Of a stretch of DNA of 64,000 bases, positions 34,422 to 44,057 are shown piece by piece. The stretch comes from Spirochaetaceae bacterium (GTDB lineage Bacteria; Spirochaetota; Spirochaetia; Treponematales; Treponemataceae): positions 1 to 64,000 of the forward strand of contig JAFZVC010000039.1 of NCBI GenBank assembly GCA_017618015.1, written 5' to 3'. Within the stretch, counting starts at the first letter, position 1. Each line of letters opens with the position of its first letter. The position numbers and the translations under genes are program-made. The notes under the pieces were generated by a model. That model had not been told where the DNA came from and did no database searches. It saw nothing but the letters and a program-made list of their open reading frames with translations.

Positions 34422-36473
34422 TTACCGGATAACCCGCAACATCTTTATAAGCTCAGGCTCACTTGAAACAGCATCCTGTTTAACGACGACTCCGTCCTCT
34501 GTTGTGGTTCCGGCCTCGCCGTCGTCCGTACTGCCTGTATCTTCCTCATGGGCAATAAGAAGCACGGTATCGCCGACGTTCATGCGGTCATAGAACCCAA
34601 CCTGCGTGTAAACGCCTTCCGCAATATCTTCACCGGCATTCGTTATACAAACTGTTCCAAGAATGTTTTTCTGCGCAAATGTAAGCCCAAGCCCAAAGTC
34701 AGCAGAGCGGATGCTTTCCGGCTCAAAAACTGTCCAAACCTGATCGTTCGCAACACCGTCCATACGGCCAGCGTCTATAAGAACGTCGGCGCCGCTTCTT
34801 GCTATTATCTTAGCGTAGTACGGCATGGCGGCGAGGATTGACTGGCGGAGCTTCTGTACCGCATTTGAAAAACGGCTGTTTCCCGTTCTGTATATAGTCC
34901 ACTTTCCGGCAGCGTTTCCTGTGCGTCCAGAGTACATATTGCACATAATCGTGATGTCGCGCTCAGTTTCAACAGTCTCAATAAGGCAGAAATAATCGAA
35001 ACCTTTCTTACGCGCGCGCTGGAACGCCTCTGTAAAGTTTTTTACAGCCGAAGAATCAGCCGTTGCCGTTACAGCAGACGATACTGAAAAAACATCGCCC
35101 AGCGTAAGTGAAGTGATTTTGCTCGCGTCACTGTGGATGCCTTCAGAAACAGGATTCTCGTAATAAAGCCCAACCTGCCATCTTGATTTGTCCAGATAGA
35201 ACGGATCTACGTTCCAGCGCGCGGAAAGCGTATTGTAAAGCAAGGAACGGTATCCCTCTATTATGTCGCTTGTCCGGATATCACCCTCGCCCTGGTTCTG
35301 AATAAACTCCAGATGAGAAAGATAAGCTTCCGGGTATCCCGCGGTAAGCATAAGATCCGCGTAAGCACGCCTTGAATCTATGTCCTTTGGATTCAGGCGA
35401 AGACAACGCTGGTATTCATAAGCAGCCTGGACCGAAAAATATTTTTCCGCATACTCGCGGGCTTTCTTAAGATGGTAAGCCGCCCACTGAGCACGGCGCG
35501 GATCCTCAACGCGCGTATTTGAACAGACAAGAAGCTCAAGCTCGGCGCGCATAATCTCATCATCGGGGTTAATTTCAAGTCCGGTTTCAAGCGCGGTAAA
35601 CGCCTCTTCCACGCGGTTAAGCGCGGCATACGAAAGCCCGCGCAAATACCACGCATCCTCAGCGTTTCTGTTAAGGCTTATGCGGAACGAGCACAGTTCC
35701 AGAACCTCTTCGTATCTTCCTGTCTCATAAAGAATTGACGCAAGAAGTCTATACGCATCGTCATAAACATCATCAAGTTTTATAGCCGTCCGTACGTAAT
35801 CTTCAGCTATCTCCAAATCGCCCTGCTTTTTCGCAAGATATCCCGCAAGATAGTAAACTTCCGCGTTACCGCTGTAATACTGAAGCGCACGGTTCACGTA
35901 ATCGCGGGCATTAGTCGTCTTTCCAAGCGAATCAGAGACGAGAGCGAGCGAAAGAAGAACTTTGTAATCTGCCGGCTGGCGTTGCAAAGCCTGAAGGAAC
36001 TGCTTTTCCGCTCCGGCTACGCGTCCGTCAAGAATCTCAAGCTCCGCCAGTCCAAAACGAGCCTCTACGTTGTTCGGGAACGTCTTAAGAACATCCTCGA
36101 ACTGCGCTTTCGCTTCCGTAATCATTCCAAGACTTATATAAATGAATCCGCGAAGGTTCTGAAGCTCAGGGCGGTTCCGTATATATTTCGATGCTATATC
36201 AAGATATGTAAGTGCAAGCTGATATTCGCCCATCTCGCAGGAACACTGCGAAAGCGCGAAATACGCGTCTCCATAAGACGGATTTATGCGGGTCGCCTCC
36301 AAATAGCATTCGACCGCCTCGTACCAGTTTTTAAGCTGCTGCTGCTCCTGTCCTGCTTTGTAGCACGACTGCGCCGTAACACCGGACGAGCTTTGTGAAG
36401 TCGCGCAGAACGCTCCGGCTGCAAAAAAGAGAAACAGGCACAAAAACGCGACGCTTCTAAAAGCTTTACTCAC
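34422..36473 (-). CDS. Periplasmic TPR-repeat protein
   Basis: Protein of 683 residues with signal peptide (FRSVAFLCLFLFFAAGAFC). About eight TPR repeats lie from residue 33 to 400 (for example NWYEAVECYLEATRINPSY, EYQLALTYLDIASKY, RVEEAFTALETGLEINPDD). The C-terminal 200 residues are beta-rich and resemble the FlgT/peptidoglycan-associated type (DVLIDAGRMDGVANDQVWTVF), followed by an acidic Thr/Asp/Glu linker. It probably scaffolds envelope complexes. Overlaps the tlyC-like gene by 8 bp; last gene of the phoH operon. Confidence 0.7.
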   Translation of the reverse strand: MSKAFRSVAFLCLFLFFAAGAFCATSQSSSGVTAQSCYKAGQEQQQLKNWYEAVECYLEATRINPSYGDAYFALSQCSCEMGEYQLALTYLDIASKYIRNRPELQNLRGFIYISLGMITEAKAQFEDVLKTFPNNVEARFGLAELEILDGRVAGAEKQFLQALQRQPADYKVLLSLALVSDSLGKTTNARDYVNRALQYYSGNAEVYYLAGYLAKKQGDLEIAEDYVRTAIKLDDVYDDAYRLLASILYETGRYEEVLELCSFRISLNRNAEDAWYLRGLSYAALNRVEEAFTALETGLEINPDDEIMRAELELLVCSNTRVEDPRRAQWAAYHLKKAREYAEKYFSVQAAYEYQRCLRLNPKDIDSRRAYADLMLTAGYPEAYLSHLEFIQNQGEGDIRTSDIIEGYRSLLYNTLSARWNVDPFYLDKSRWQVGLYYENPVSEGIHSDASKITSLTLGDVFSVSSAVTATADSSAVKNFTEAFQRARKKGFDYFCLIETVETERDITIMCNMYSGRTGNAAGKWTIYRTGNSRFSNAVQKLRQSILAAMPYYAKIIARSGADVLIDAGRMDGVANDQVWTVFEPESIRSADFGLGLTFAQKNILGTVCITNAGEDIAEGVYTQVGFYDRMNVGDTVLLIAHEEDTGSTDDGEAGTTTEDGVVVKQDAVSSEPELIKMLRVIR

Positions 36474-37260
36474 TGTCTTCTTTCCTCTTTATAACTTTTA
36501 TCTGGTTAACGCGGTGCCCTTCCATATCCTGCACCACAAAATCATAGTTTTCCCATGACTGTTTTTCGAATTTCGCCGGAATTTTACCGAAAAGGTCGAA
36601 AACGAAACCGCCGAGCGTGTCAAATTCCTCGTTCGGGAAAGAAGAACCAAGCTTTTCATTAAGATCGTCAAGGTTCACACGCGCGTCACAAAGCCAAATT
36701 CCGTCGCCGACAGAAAGGATATCTTCCTGCTCGTTGTCGAACTCATCCTGAATGTCGCCTACAATCTCTTCTATGATGTCTTCCATGCAGACAATGCCCG
36801 AAACTCCGCCGTACTCGTCTATCGCAATAGCGATATGTATGTGGCGGCGGCGGAATTCACGCAGCAGGGTATCTATTTTCTTAGTTTCCGGCACAAAGAA
36901 CGGTTTTCTGATGATTTTCGACAAATCAACTGCTTCGTGGCGCGAAAACGTCATTATCAAGTCTTTTACGTACAGAACGCCGATAACGTTATCAATCGAT
37001 TCGCTGTAGATAGGAAAGCGGGAATGACCGCTTTCTGCGATTATTTCCAAAAGCTCGTCTTCGGAAACGTCTGCGGATATAAAATCAACGTCGATGCGCG
37101 GGATCATGATTTCCTTAACGGAAGTCTCGGACAAATCCTCAACGCCGCGAATCATATCCTGCTTTTCTTCTTTCGCAACATCCTCTTCAGCACGGTTCAC
37201 ACCGGCAGAGTGAGGCTCCTCCTCTTTCTTTTTTTTCAACAATCTACTAAAAAAACTCAT
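36466..37260 (-). CDS. CorC/TlyC-like protein with paired CBS domains
   Basis: Protein of 264 residues without the membrane DUF21 domain found in longer homologues. The N-terminal Lys/Glu-rich part leads to MIPRIDVDFISADVS and two CBS motifs (about 50-170, including HSRFPIYSESIDNVIGVLYVKDL and AIDEYGGVSGIVCMEDIIEEIVGDI). The CorC_HlyC C-terminal domain follows (about 185-260, FDTLGGFVFDLFGKIP). Relatives are called TlyC or CorC and link to Mg2+/Co2+ export. It sits beside ybeY as in many bacteria. Confidence 0.8.
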   Translation of the reverse strand: MSFFSRLLKKKKEEEPHSAGVNRAEEDVAKEEKQDMIRGVEDLSETSVKEIMIPRIDVDFISADVSEDELLEIIAESGHSRFPIYSESIDNVIGVLYVKDLIMTFSRHEAVDLSKIIRKPFFVPETKKIDTLLREFRRRHIHIAIAIDEYGGVSGIVCMEDIIEEIVGDIQDEFDNEQEDILSVGDGIWLCDARVNLDDLNEKLGSSFPNEEFDTLGGFVFDLFGKIPAKFEKQSWENYDFVVQDMEGHRVNQIKVIKRKEDSE

Positions 37261-37356
37261 ATCAAATCCTATTATCTAGGCGGGACACGGCCTTTGTTCC
37301 GCTACGAGCAAAGCTCTTCGCGAGACTCCCTTTTCCCGCGCCCTTTTCCTTTTTCC

Positions 37357-37863
37357 TTACAGAATCTTCTCGGACGAGAAAAACTCCACAAGCTGCTCCT
37401 GCATCACGAGCATTTTTCTGTCTTCCTCTGTTCCGCCCTCAAACTCACGGTTCTTGCCTATGTGCGCTTCACCGTGATCCATGCCGGAAAGATGCATAAG
37501 CCCATGAATGATAAGCCTTTTAAGCTCCTCATCGCTTTTCACCCCGAATTCTACGGCATTTTTCATAAAAACATCAATACATATAGCGATATCTCCGGCA
37601 GAAAATACAGTATTTCCGTCAGCGTCAGTATATTCCGTTCCGTCCTCAAAAGAAAGGATGTCCGTTTCGGAATCTATATCGCGATAATCGTTGTTCAGCT
37701 TGCGGATAAATGGCGCGCTGCAAAAAAGAAAAGAAACTTCCCAATCTGTTTTCTCAAGCTTTTCGAGCACTTTCTGCGCGAACGGAGCTATGCGCTCCAG
37801 CCACTCGGGAGCTTCCATGCCCTCTTCAACATCAACAAGCACCCTGTTTCCTATTTCGCTCAT
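37357..37863 (-). CDS. ybeY: Endoribonuclease YbeY, 16S rRNA maturation
   Basis: Protein of 168 residues with the family zinc motif H-G-x-x-H-x-x-G-x-D-H in IIHGLMHLSGMDHGEAH. TDILSFEDG and GDIAICIDVFMKNA are the other typical segments. It processes the 3' end of 16S rRNA and takes part in ribosome quality control. Overlaps the upstream HD gene by 4 bp. The 96-bp gap to the next gene is pyrimidine-rich on the plus strand and shows no strong hairpin. Confidence 0.9.
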   Translation of the reverse strand: MSEIGNRVLVDVEEGMEAPEWLERIAPFAQKVLEKLEKTDWEVSFLFCSAPFIRKLNNDYRDIDSETDILSFEDGTEYTDADGNTVFSAGDIAICIDVFMKNAVEFGVKSDEELKRLIIHGLMHLSGMDHGEAHIGKNREFEGGTEEDRKMLVMQEQLVEFFSSEKIL

Positions 37864-39536
37864 TTACTCTCCTTTGCCGGTGGCAATGCTTTTTCCGGAA
37901 GAGCGTCCGGGTCTTTTTGATCCGGGTACTCAATACGCGTATGATAATAGCCGGCAAGAATCGTCACAAAAGACGCCTCTATCGCGTTCAAATCCCTGAA
38001 TGTAAGGTTTGCTTTATCAAGCTGACCATGCTCGTATTTGCCCATAACAAGCTGGTGTATAAACTTTTCAAGACGCGAGACTGATGGCTTTTCAAGCGTG
38101 CGGCAGGCAGCCTCCACAGTGTCCGCGAGCATTACAACAGCCGCCTCTTTTGAAGACGGTGGGTTTCCGCCGTAAGAGTAGTCTTCCGGAGAAGTCTGCT
38201 CGTCCTGCTTTTTTGCCTCGCTGTAGAAATACGCTATAAGGCTGTTTCCGTGATGCTCTGAAATTATGTCGATTACTTCTTCTGGAAGCCTGAGCTGGTG
38301 GGCTTTTTCAACGCCTTTTTTAACGTGGCTTCTGATCACGGAAACAGAAAGACGCGGGTTTATGTCGTCGTGCTTGTTGCTGCCGCTCTGGTTTTCGACA
38401 AAGTACTCGGGCTGGTCAATCTTTCCAAGGTCGTGGTAGTATGCGCCAACACGCGCAAGAAGCGAATTCGCCCCGATTTCCGCGCATGCGCTTTCCGCCA
38501 GTGTCGCAACCATCATAGAGTGGTTGTAAGTACCAGGAGCGGCAAGAAGAAGACGGCGCATTATAGGCGTGTTCAAGTCTGAAAGGTCCATAAGACGGAA
38601 AACAGACGCAGTATTCAGCATAAGCTCAAATGGCGTTATAAAGCCGAGCGCGAGGATGCACGAAAGGAAGCCGTTGAGCGCGACACCAGTGAGCGCGAGC
38701 GGCAGGTCGAGGAACTTTCCGCCGTAGATTATCGTCAGAAGGAACTGTATCACCACATTCACGACGACAAGCACGAGCGATGCTATAACCATGTCGAACC
38801 GGTGCTTTATGCGCCTTACGATGTACACCGCAGAAAGGCATGACGCGAACTCAAATATCGCCGGGACGACGTTATACGACGCAGCGAACAGGACGAGGAA
38901 AAACGTCACTATCGAATAGAAAAGCGCGCTCATGTGGCCGAACATGACGGTTATCATTATTGCGGCGAAAACGCCCGGTAAGGCGATCGCGAAATAGAAC
39001 ATGTTGTGTATATTGAAAAAGAGCGGCATAAAGACGGCGAATGCGAACACAAAGCATAGGCTTGCCGCTATAAAAATCTGCTCGCGCTTTTTCTGCCGAT
39101 AGCCAAGCACGGACGGCGAATACAAGAAGAAGATAAGCGGGATAAGGCACAGCAAATAAAGCACCGCATCCCAGAACGCGCTAGAATCGATGTACGCAGG
39201 GGTTCCAGCCATCTTTTTAAGCTTGTTCAGCGCCTGCTCTGAAATTGGGAAACCGCGCTCAACAATCGTCTCGCCTTTTGAAACCTCGAACGGAAACTCC
39301 AAATCTGGCGGCAAATCTCGTTCTGCCGTTATTGTCCTGTCTGAAATCTGACCGACCTTAAAATCGTCAAGGGAAAAAGAAAGAACGGTTTCCGATGTAG
39401 AAACCTGGACGAACGCTAACAAAAGGGAAGCAACGAACCAGCAGACAATAACTATTATTCTGCTTGAATTGTCGTAAAAGCCCTTATAGAAGCGGTTCAG
39501 AACCTTCTCTTCTTTTTTATCACTTTTCTTCGTCAT
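37860..39536 (-). CDS. 7TM-HD family phosphodiesterase (PgpH/YqfF-like)
   Basis: Protein of 558 residues. There is one N-terminal membrane segment (about 26-46), then a short extracytoplasmic part (about 100 residues, shorter than in Listeria PgpH), seven membrane helices (about 125-320), and a cytoplasmic HD domain. The HD domain shows NHSMMVATLAESA, GAYYHDLGKIDQPEYF, SVIRSHV and ISEHHGNSLIAYF. PgpH-type enzymes hydrolyse cyclic di-AMP. Located between phoH and ybeY, the usual bacterial order. Confidence 0.8.
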   Translation of the reverse strand: MTKKSDKKEEKVLNRFYKGFYDNSSRIIVIVCWFVASLLLAFVQVSTSETVLSFSLDDFKVGQISDRTITAERDLPPDLEFPFEVSKGETIVERGFPISEQALNKLKKMAGTPAYIDSSAFWDAVLYLLCLIPLIFFLYSPSVLGYRQKKREQIFIAASLCFVFAFAVFMPLFFNIHNMFYFAIALPGVFAAIMITVMFGHMSALFYSIVTFFLVLFAASYNVVPAIFEFASCLSAVYIVRRIKHRFDMVIASLVLVVVNVVIQFLLTIIYGGKFLDLPLALTGVALNGFLSCILALGFITPFELMLNTASVFRLMDLSDLNTPIMRRLLLAAPGTYNHSMMVATLAESACAEIGANSLLARVGAYYHDLGKIDQPEYFVENQSGSNKHDDINPRLSVSVIRSHVKKGVEKAHQLRLPEEVIDIISEHHGNSLIAYFYSEAKKQDEQTSPEDYSYGGNPPSSKEAAVVMLADTVEAACRTLEKPSVSRLEKFIHQLVMGKYEHGQLDKANLTFRDLNAIEASFVTILAGYYHTRIEYPDQKDPDALPEKALPPAKESK

Positions 39537-40488
39537 CCTCGTATGCCTGTACTATCTTCCTAACGAGCGGATTCCGCACTATATCGCTTCCGCTCATCCG
39601 CATTATCTTTATTCCGTCAATGTCGCGCAAAACATGGCAGGCGTGGATAAGCCCGGACGGAATTCTTGAAGGAAGATCTATTTGTGTTATGTCGCCGGTT
39701 ACAAAAGCCTTCGACCCTTCGCCCATTCTTGTAAGGAACAGCTTCATCTGCTCTCTTGTTGTGTTCTGGGCTTCATCTAGTATAAGGATGCTGTTATTGA
39801 GCGTTCTTCCGCGCATGTACGCAAGCGGAGCTATCTCTATCGCACCGGCTTCTGTAAGTTTTTCCGGCATTCCCCTTGGCAAAAGATACTCAATCGCATC
39901 GAACAATGGTTTAAGATAAGGTGAAATTTTCTGCTCAAAATCGCCTGGCAAAAAGCCAAGGCTCTCGCCAGCCTCAACGACCGGGCGCGTAAGTACCAGC
40001 CGCGAGACTTCGCCTGAAAGCAGCTGGTTAAGTGCCTCCGCAACGGCAAGAAACGTTTTTCCGGAGCCGGCAGGACCCGTGCAAAGAACGACGCTGTTAT
40101 GGCGCATCGACTGAATGAGCTCTGCCTGATTGTATGATTTGGGATATACGGATTTCACCGCGCCCGGAATACGGATGCAGGCAGCAGAAAAGAATGCCTC
40201 GTCCGGCACCATGCTTTCATCCGGCGGTATAAGTCGCGTTATAACTGATGTTACAAGATTGGGATCATCATCCCGGCTTTCTGTCATCTCATCAAGAACT
40301 CTGTCTATAACATGACGGAACCTGTTCATAACAGCAGGATCGGAACTTTCCACAGAAAGCTCGTTGCCTCTTGTATAAATGGGAACGCCCAGGAATTTTT
40401 CTATGAGATGGAGATTACTGTCATTTGTGCCGCAAAGTCTGGAAAGCTGCTCAATATCCGGCACAACTATTGTATATGCTGTTTCCAC
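39520..40488 (-). CDS. PhoH-like ATPase (YbeZ family)
   Basis: Protein of 322 residues. An N-terminal small domain (about 1-115) precedes the PhoH P-loop domain with GPAGSGKTFLAVAEA, RLVLTRPVVEAGESLGFLPG and ILDEAQNTT. YbeZ partners YbeY in RNA metabolism, which fits the operon. The start is a GTG with AGAGGA upstream. Minus-strand TTGACG near 40541-40546 is a likely -35 box. The 110 bp up to the lptD stop hold nothing else clear. Confidence 0.85.
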   Translation of the reverse strand: METAYTIVVPDIEQLSRLCGTNDSNLHLIEKFLGVPIYTRGNELSVESSDPAVMNRFRHVIDRVLDEMTESRDDDPNLVTSVITRLIPPDESMVPDEAFFSAACIRIPGAVKSVYPKSYNQAELIQSMRHNSVVLCTGPAGSGKTFLAVAEALNQLLSGEVSRLVLTRPVVEAGESLGFLPGDFEQKISPYLKPLFDAIEYLLPRGMPEKLTEAGAIEIAPLAYMRGRTLNNSILILDEAQNTTREQMKLFLTRMGEGSKAFVTGDITQIDLPSRIPSGLIHACHVLRDIDGIKIMRMSGSDIVRNPLVRKIVQAYEDDEEK

Positions 40489-40598
40489 TAATCCTCTTTA
40501 TTCGTATATGGTTAATTGTAACTGTATTTTTGTTGTTCCGTCAAGGCACGGAACTTCTGGCGCGAGGGCGCACGCGTGGGGCAATAACGCGGAAACTA

Positions 40599-43500
40599 CT
40601 ATTTCTCCGGGTTGAGGATGAATTTGCCGTGGTCGTCGACAATCGTCGTCGTCATGCTTGAAAGCGGCTTCCACACTACAGAAAGCTTGAAATATGGGCT
40701 GAAATCGATATAATACGGTCTTTCATCTCTCATAAGGCGCGGCGAAACGGAGAACTCTGCGGAAAGTTTCCAGTCATGGAGCTCGTGCGTCACTTTAAGC
40801 GAAAGGTTCTGCAGCTTGAAAGCCGATTTTTTGCGCAAATCATCGTCCCAGAACGCGAATGAATTAAACAAGTCAACGAAAATATTCTTTTCGCCCGGGA
40901 TTTCGGCGTTAATGCTTGACAATCCCTGAACGTACTTAAAGATAGACGAGTTGCGGCTTTCCGCTGAGAAAGTCAGGTCAAGCACCTCGTTTATCTTGAA
41001 AGAGAACGAACCGTTTATTGAGAACGAGCTTTCCGTCGGGCGTACAAGGTTCATGGAAAGCTTTGTAGAAACGGAAGGCTTTATCGATATCCTGTCTTTC
41101 CAAGCATAGAACGAAGCATCATTCCAAGAATACGAAAGGTTCATATCTTCTGCATGGAAAGTTTTTTCATCGCCTTTGACCCAACCTTGCTCCTCATCGA
41201 ATGTATACGGGAACGAGTGGTTCATGTTGAAATTGAACTGAAGTTTTTTCCATGTAAGTCCAACGGAGAAACTGGAAGCATGACTATCTTCAATGTCGTA
41301 AACGAAACTCTGGCTTACGGACAACGCTTTGTCAAAGAAAGACCATTTGGAGCTTTGGTTTAACGGCGCGAAAGTCCACTCCTCGCTCGTTTTGCTTTCT
41401 TTTTTGTAGGAACTGGACAAAGAAAAACTGTCGCAGTACGGAGCTTTCATACTGAACGACCAACCGATAGAACCAAGAACTGGCGGAAGATTTAAGTTAA
41501 GTGATAATGTCTGGCTGAACGTATTAGCAAGCTCAGATGCCGCCATATCAAGGTTAAGACTGTTCTGCGTTATGGATTCAACATCCCATTCAGGAAGCTT
41601 GTAGTCCCACTCTGGTTCCGCCGCTGTTCCGACGAATTCCGTGCGCAAGATTTTCATGGCGCCCCGCCACGAAAGAGAAGAGCCGGAAAGAAGCGGAATT
41701 GAAGTGAAAGGCTTGAACGAAACAGACGTGCTGTTGTCCAAATCGATTTTGCGTGCCGTATAGTCTGAACGAAGCAAATTATCTCTGCTTGTGCTGTCAA
41801 CCGGATATTCAGTATCGGATATGATAGGATGACCTTTATAGACTGGCGAGAACGAAAGATTGTCAGTTACAGAAAGAACACCATTGCCCCAGGAAGCGTT
41901 TCCGTTCACCGTTAACGGAGATGAGAACGAAACAAAGAAAGTATCGTTTTCAGAGAACTTCACGTCAGCAGGAACGGCGAATTCCTTTGCCGAAAAATGA
42001 CTTTCTGTCGATAACGACGGTTTGAACGTATATGTGAGCGAATATGTCGTGTTCTGAACAGCTTTTCTTTCAAAACTTACGTTTCCCATGCTCTTAAGCA
42101 TATAATCGGGCACTTCTTCCGGTTTCTGTTCCGGCTCTGCGTCAACATCGGCAATCTGGCTTCCATCCGTCTCGACTGCCGCTTCTGTTGTTTCGTCGTT
42201 TTTCTTGGAGTCGTCAAGCTCGTCGGGAAGGAAGTAGTTTGTATCACTTTTTTGCGTGCTGGAAGTTTCCTCTTTTTTATTGTCAGGTAAAAAGCTTCCG
42301 TCAATCGAGGCAGAAATCTTTAAAGGATATACAGATGACGGATAATAGAACGACCTTTCCGGACTTACGTTGGAAAAAGGAGCTTGCAGTGTCGAATCTG
42401 TCTTTTGGTTGAAGTTGATTTTAGACGAAAGTTCCGTTACAGAAAGCGTCTTCACGTAAGGATTAAGCAGCTTTACGAAGTCCGGGGTGCTGATGTTGCC
42501 GCTCAACGACCAGCTGAATGACGACACGGAACTTGAAGTTGACGAAGAGCTTGAACTCGTGTGAAGCGCAGGATTGTTCAGCAAAAAGTCTATCCAGTCC
42601 ATGTCCTCGCTTCTGTTAAGGAAATCTGACTTAAAATACGGATCGGAGTAAACAGGAAGCGCGATTGATAAAGTGAACGGCGTATATTTGAACTTCATCG
42701 AAAAATCGGCAGAAAAACGGAACGGCAGCTTCAAGCCAAAAATCCAAGAACTGTCGCTGTACTTTTCGTCATTGTAGAAAGTGGTGTATTTCCCTTCGGT
42801 CGCAGAGAATATCGTCCGTGACCAGCCCAAAAACGCGGAAAATGATATATCAGATATCATTTCAGAAGGCTTGAACGCACCCTGAACGCCAGCCAGGAAC
42901 CCAAGGTTGCTGTACGCATCGACCATTACTTTAAGGAACGATGACGGAGCTGTATCTTTTTCCTCAAGATTCCTGTAAAAAAGGCCTTCCCTCACCTGCT
43001 TTTTAAGTTCCGTAGGCTTAAGGAAGTTTGAAATTTCAGTATCGGATGAAGCACTTCCAAGCTTTTTGCGTCCTATGATGTACGTCGTTGTCTGTATTGA
43101 ATATCCCTTTCGTTCATCGTAGCTGAAAACAGGGTTGAAAATCATTTCATCCTTTGGGTAGTAAAAGAACGGGAAATACATGACCGGAACATGCCCGACG
43201 TACAAAAGAGCGTTCAAAAAGCCAAATTCGTTGCCCGGCAAAAGCCAGATGCGAGATGCCTTTATTTTCCAGTGCGGGTCCTCGTCATCGCAGAATGTGA
43301 GCGTACCATCTTTGAATGTGACTGTGTTTGCGTTTCCTTTAACAAAAAGGTCAGAAGAGATTATAAGTTTCGTGCCGCTCGAAAGGTTTATCGCGTCAGA
43401 GCTGCCCTGAATAACTTTTCCGTCGTCAAAAAAGCCTTCCTGTGTTTCTGTGTTGAGCAAAAGTGCCGACGCGGACATTTGCTCGGCGTCGGAAGAACTT

Positions 43501-44057
43501 GACGAGCCGCCTTTCGTTCCGAACTTAACGGAACCTTCCGCGTACAACAATGATTTTGTGCGGTTAAAAGTGACGGTGTCAGCTTCTATAGTTAGTTCGG
43601 AAGAGCCCTGCGTCACAGAAAGCGAAACATCGCCTGTAAAAAGGATAAGCTCGGAGTCGTCTACCGGGTCTTTTTTATACTCGGTTTTCCGTGCAGAGAG
43701 GATTTTGACGACGGACGGCTCTTTTGGCGTAGCTGGCACAATAACCACATCATCTTCTGTTTCGCCAGTGTCGGATTCATCATCCTCATCGTCGCCAAGC
43801 AATTCGACTTCAGTTTCTTGAGAGTTGCTGGAGTTTCCGCTTGTACTTTGAGTTTCTGTAGTTTCTGTAATAGGATCTTTTTTCACCATAGTGGTCGAAG
43901 GCGTGTCTTCCTGACCATAAAGCGGAACGAAAAAAAACGCTATGGCTATCAATACGAGAAAAACTTTTTTTCGGCAGGAACGAAGAATTGCGCCACAACT
44001 TGTGCTATGTGCATTGCGAGAGACACAATCTTCGCTCTTATCATCCCTAAAAATCAT
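40599..44057 (-). CDS. lptD: LptD/OstA-like outer-membrane protein
   Basis: Protein of 1152 residues. After a long basic n-region comes a hydrophobic signal (VFLVLIAIAFFFVPLYG) and a low-complexity Thr/Ser/Glu/Asp linker. The OstA N-domain follows at about 115-250 (LILFTGDVSLSVTQGSSELTIEADTV, YAEGSVKFG). The rest is a very large beta-barrel region with many alternating Ser/Phe strands and the motif VGHVPVMYFPFFYYP, which is characteristic of LptD. Ser-rich loops are prominent (SSSSSTSSSVSS). LptD inserts LPS in Gram-negative bacteria; treponemes studied so far lack classical LPS, so the cargo is uncertain. Overlaps the uvrA stop by 4 bp (ATGA). Confidence 0.8.
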   Translation of the reverse strand: MIFRDDKSEDCVSRNAHSTSCGAILRSCRKKVFLVLIAIAFFFVPLYGQEDTPSTTMVKKDPITETTETQSTSGNSSNSQETEVELLGDDEDDESDTGETEDDVVIVPATPKEPSVVKILSARKTEYKKDPVDDSELILFTGDVSLSVTQGSSELTIEADTVTFNRTKSLLYAEGSVKFGTKGGSSSSSDAEQMSASALLLNTETQEGFFDDGKVIQGSSDAINLSSGTKLIISSDLFVKGNANTVTFKDGTLTFCDDEDPHWKIKASRIWLLPGNEFGFLNALLYVGHVPVMYFPFFYYPKDEMIFNPVFSYDERKGYSIQTTTYIIGRKKLGSASSDTEISNFLKPTELKKQVREGLFYRNLEEKDTAPSSFLKVMVDAYSNLGFLAGVQGAFKPSEMISDISFSAFLGWSRTIFSATEGKYTTFYNDEKYSDSSWIFGLKLPFRFSADFSMKFKYTPFTLSIALPVYSDPYFKSDFLNRSEDMDWIDFLLNNPALHTSSSSSSTSSSVSSFSWSLSGNISTPDFVKLLNPYVKTLSVTELSSKINFNQKTDSTLQAPFSNVSPERSFYYPSSVYPLKISASIDGSFLPDNKKEETSSTQKSDTNYFLPDELDDSKKNDETTEAAVETDGSQIADVDAEPEQKPEEVPDYMLKSMGNVSFERKAVQNTTYSLTYTFKPSLSTESHFSAKEFAVPADVKFSENDTFFVSFSSPLTVNGNASWGNGVLSVTDNLSFSPVYKGHPIISDTEYPVDSTSRDNLLRSDYTARKIDLDNSTSVSFKPFTSIPLLSGSSLSWRGAMKILRTEFVGTAAEPEWDYKLPEWDVESITQNSLNLDMAASELANTFSQTLSLNLNLPPVLGSIGWSFSMKAPYCDSFSLSSSYKKESKTSEEWTFAPLNQSSKWSFFDKALSVSQSFVYDIEDSHASSFSVGLTWKKLQFNFNMNHSFPYTFDEEQGWVKGDEKTFHAEDMNLSYSWNDASFYAWKDRISIKPSVSTKLSMNLVRPTESSFSINGSFSFKINEVLDLTFSAESRNSSIFKYVQGLSSINAEIPGEKNIFVDLFNSFAFWDDDLRKKSAFKLQNLSLKVTHELHDWKLSAEFSVSPRLMRDERPYYIDFSPYFKLSVVWKPLSSMTTTIVDDHGKFILNPEK

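Noticed and set aside
37261-37356. 96-bp gap between ybeY and the tlyC-like gene examined for a promoter or repeat.
   Set aside because: No convincing promoter pair, hairpin or match to other repeats; probably simple operon spacer.
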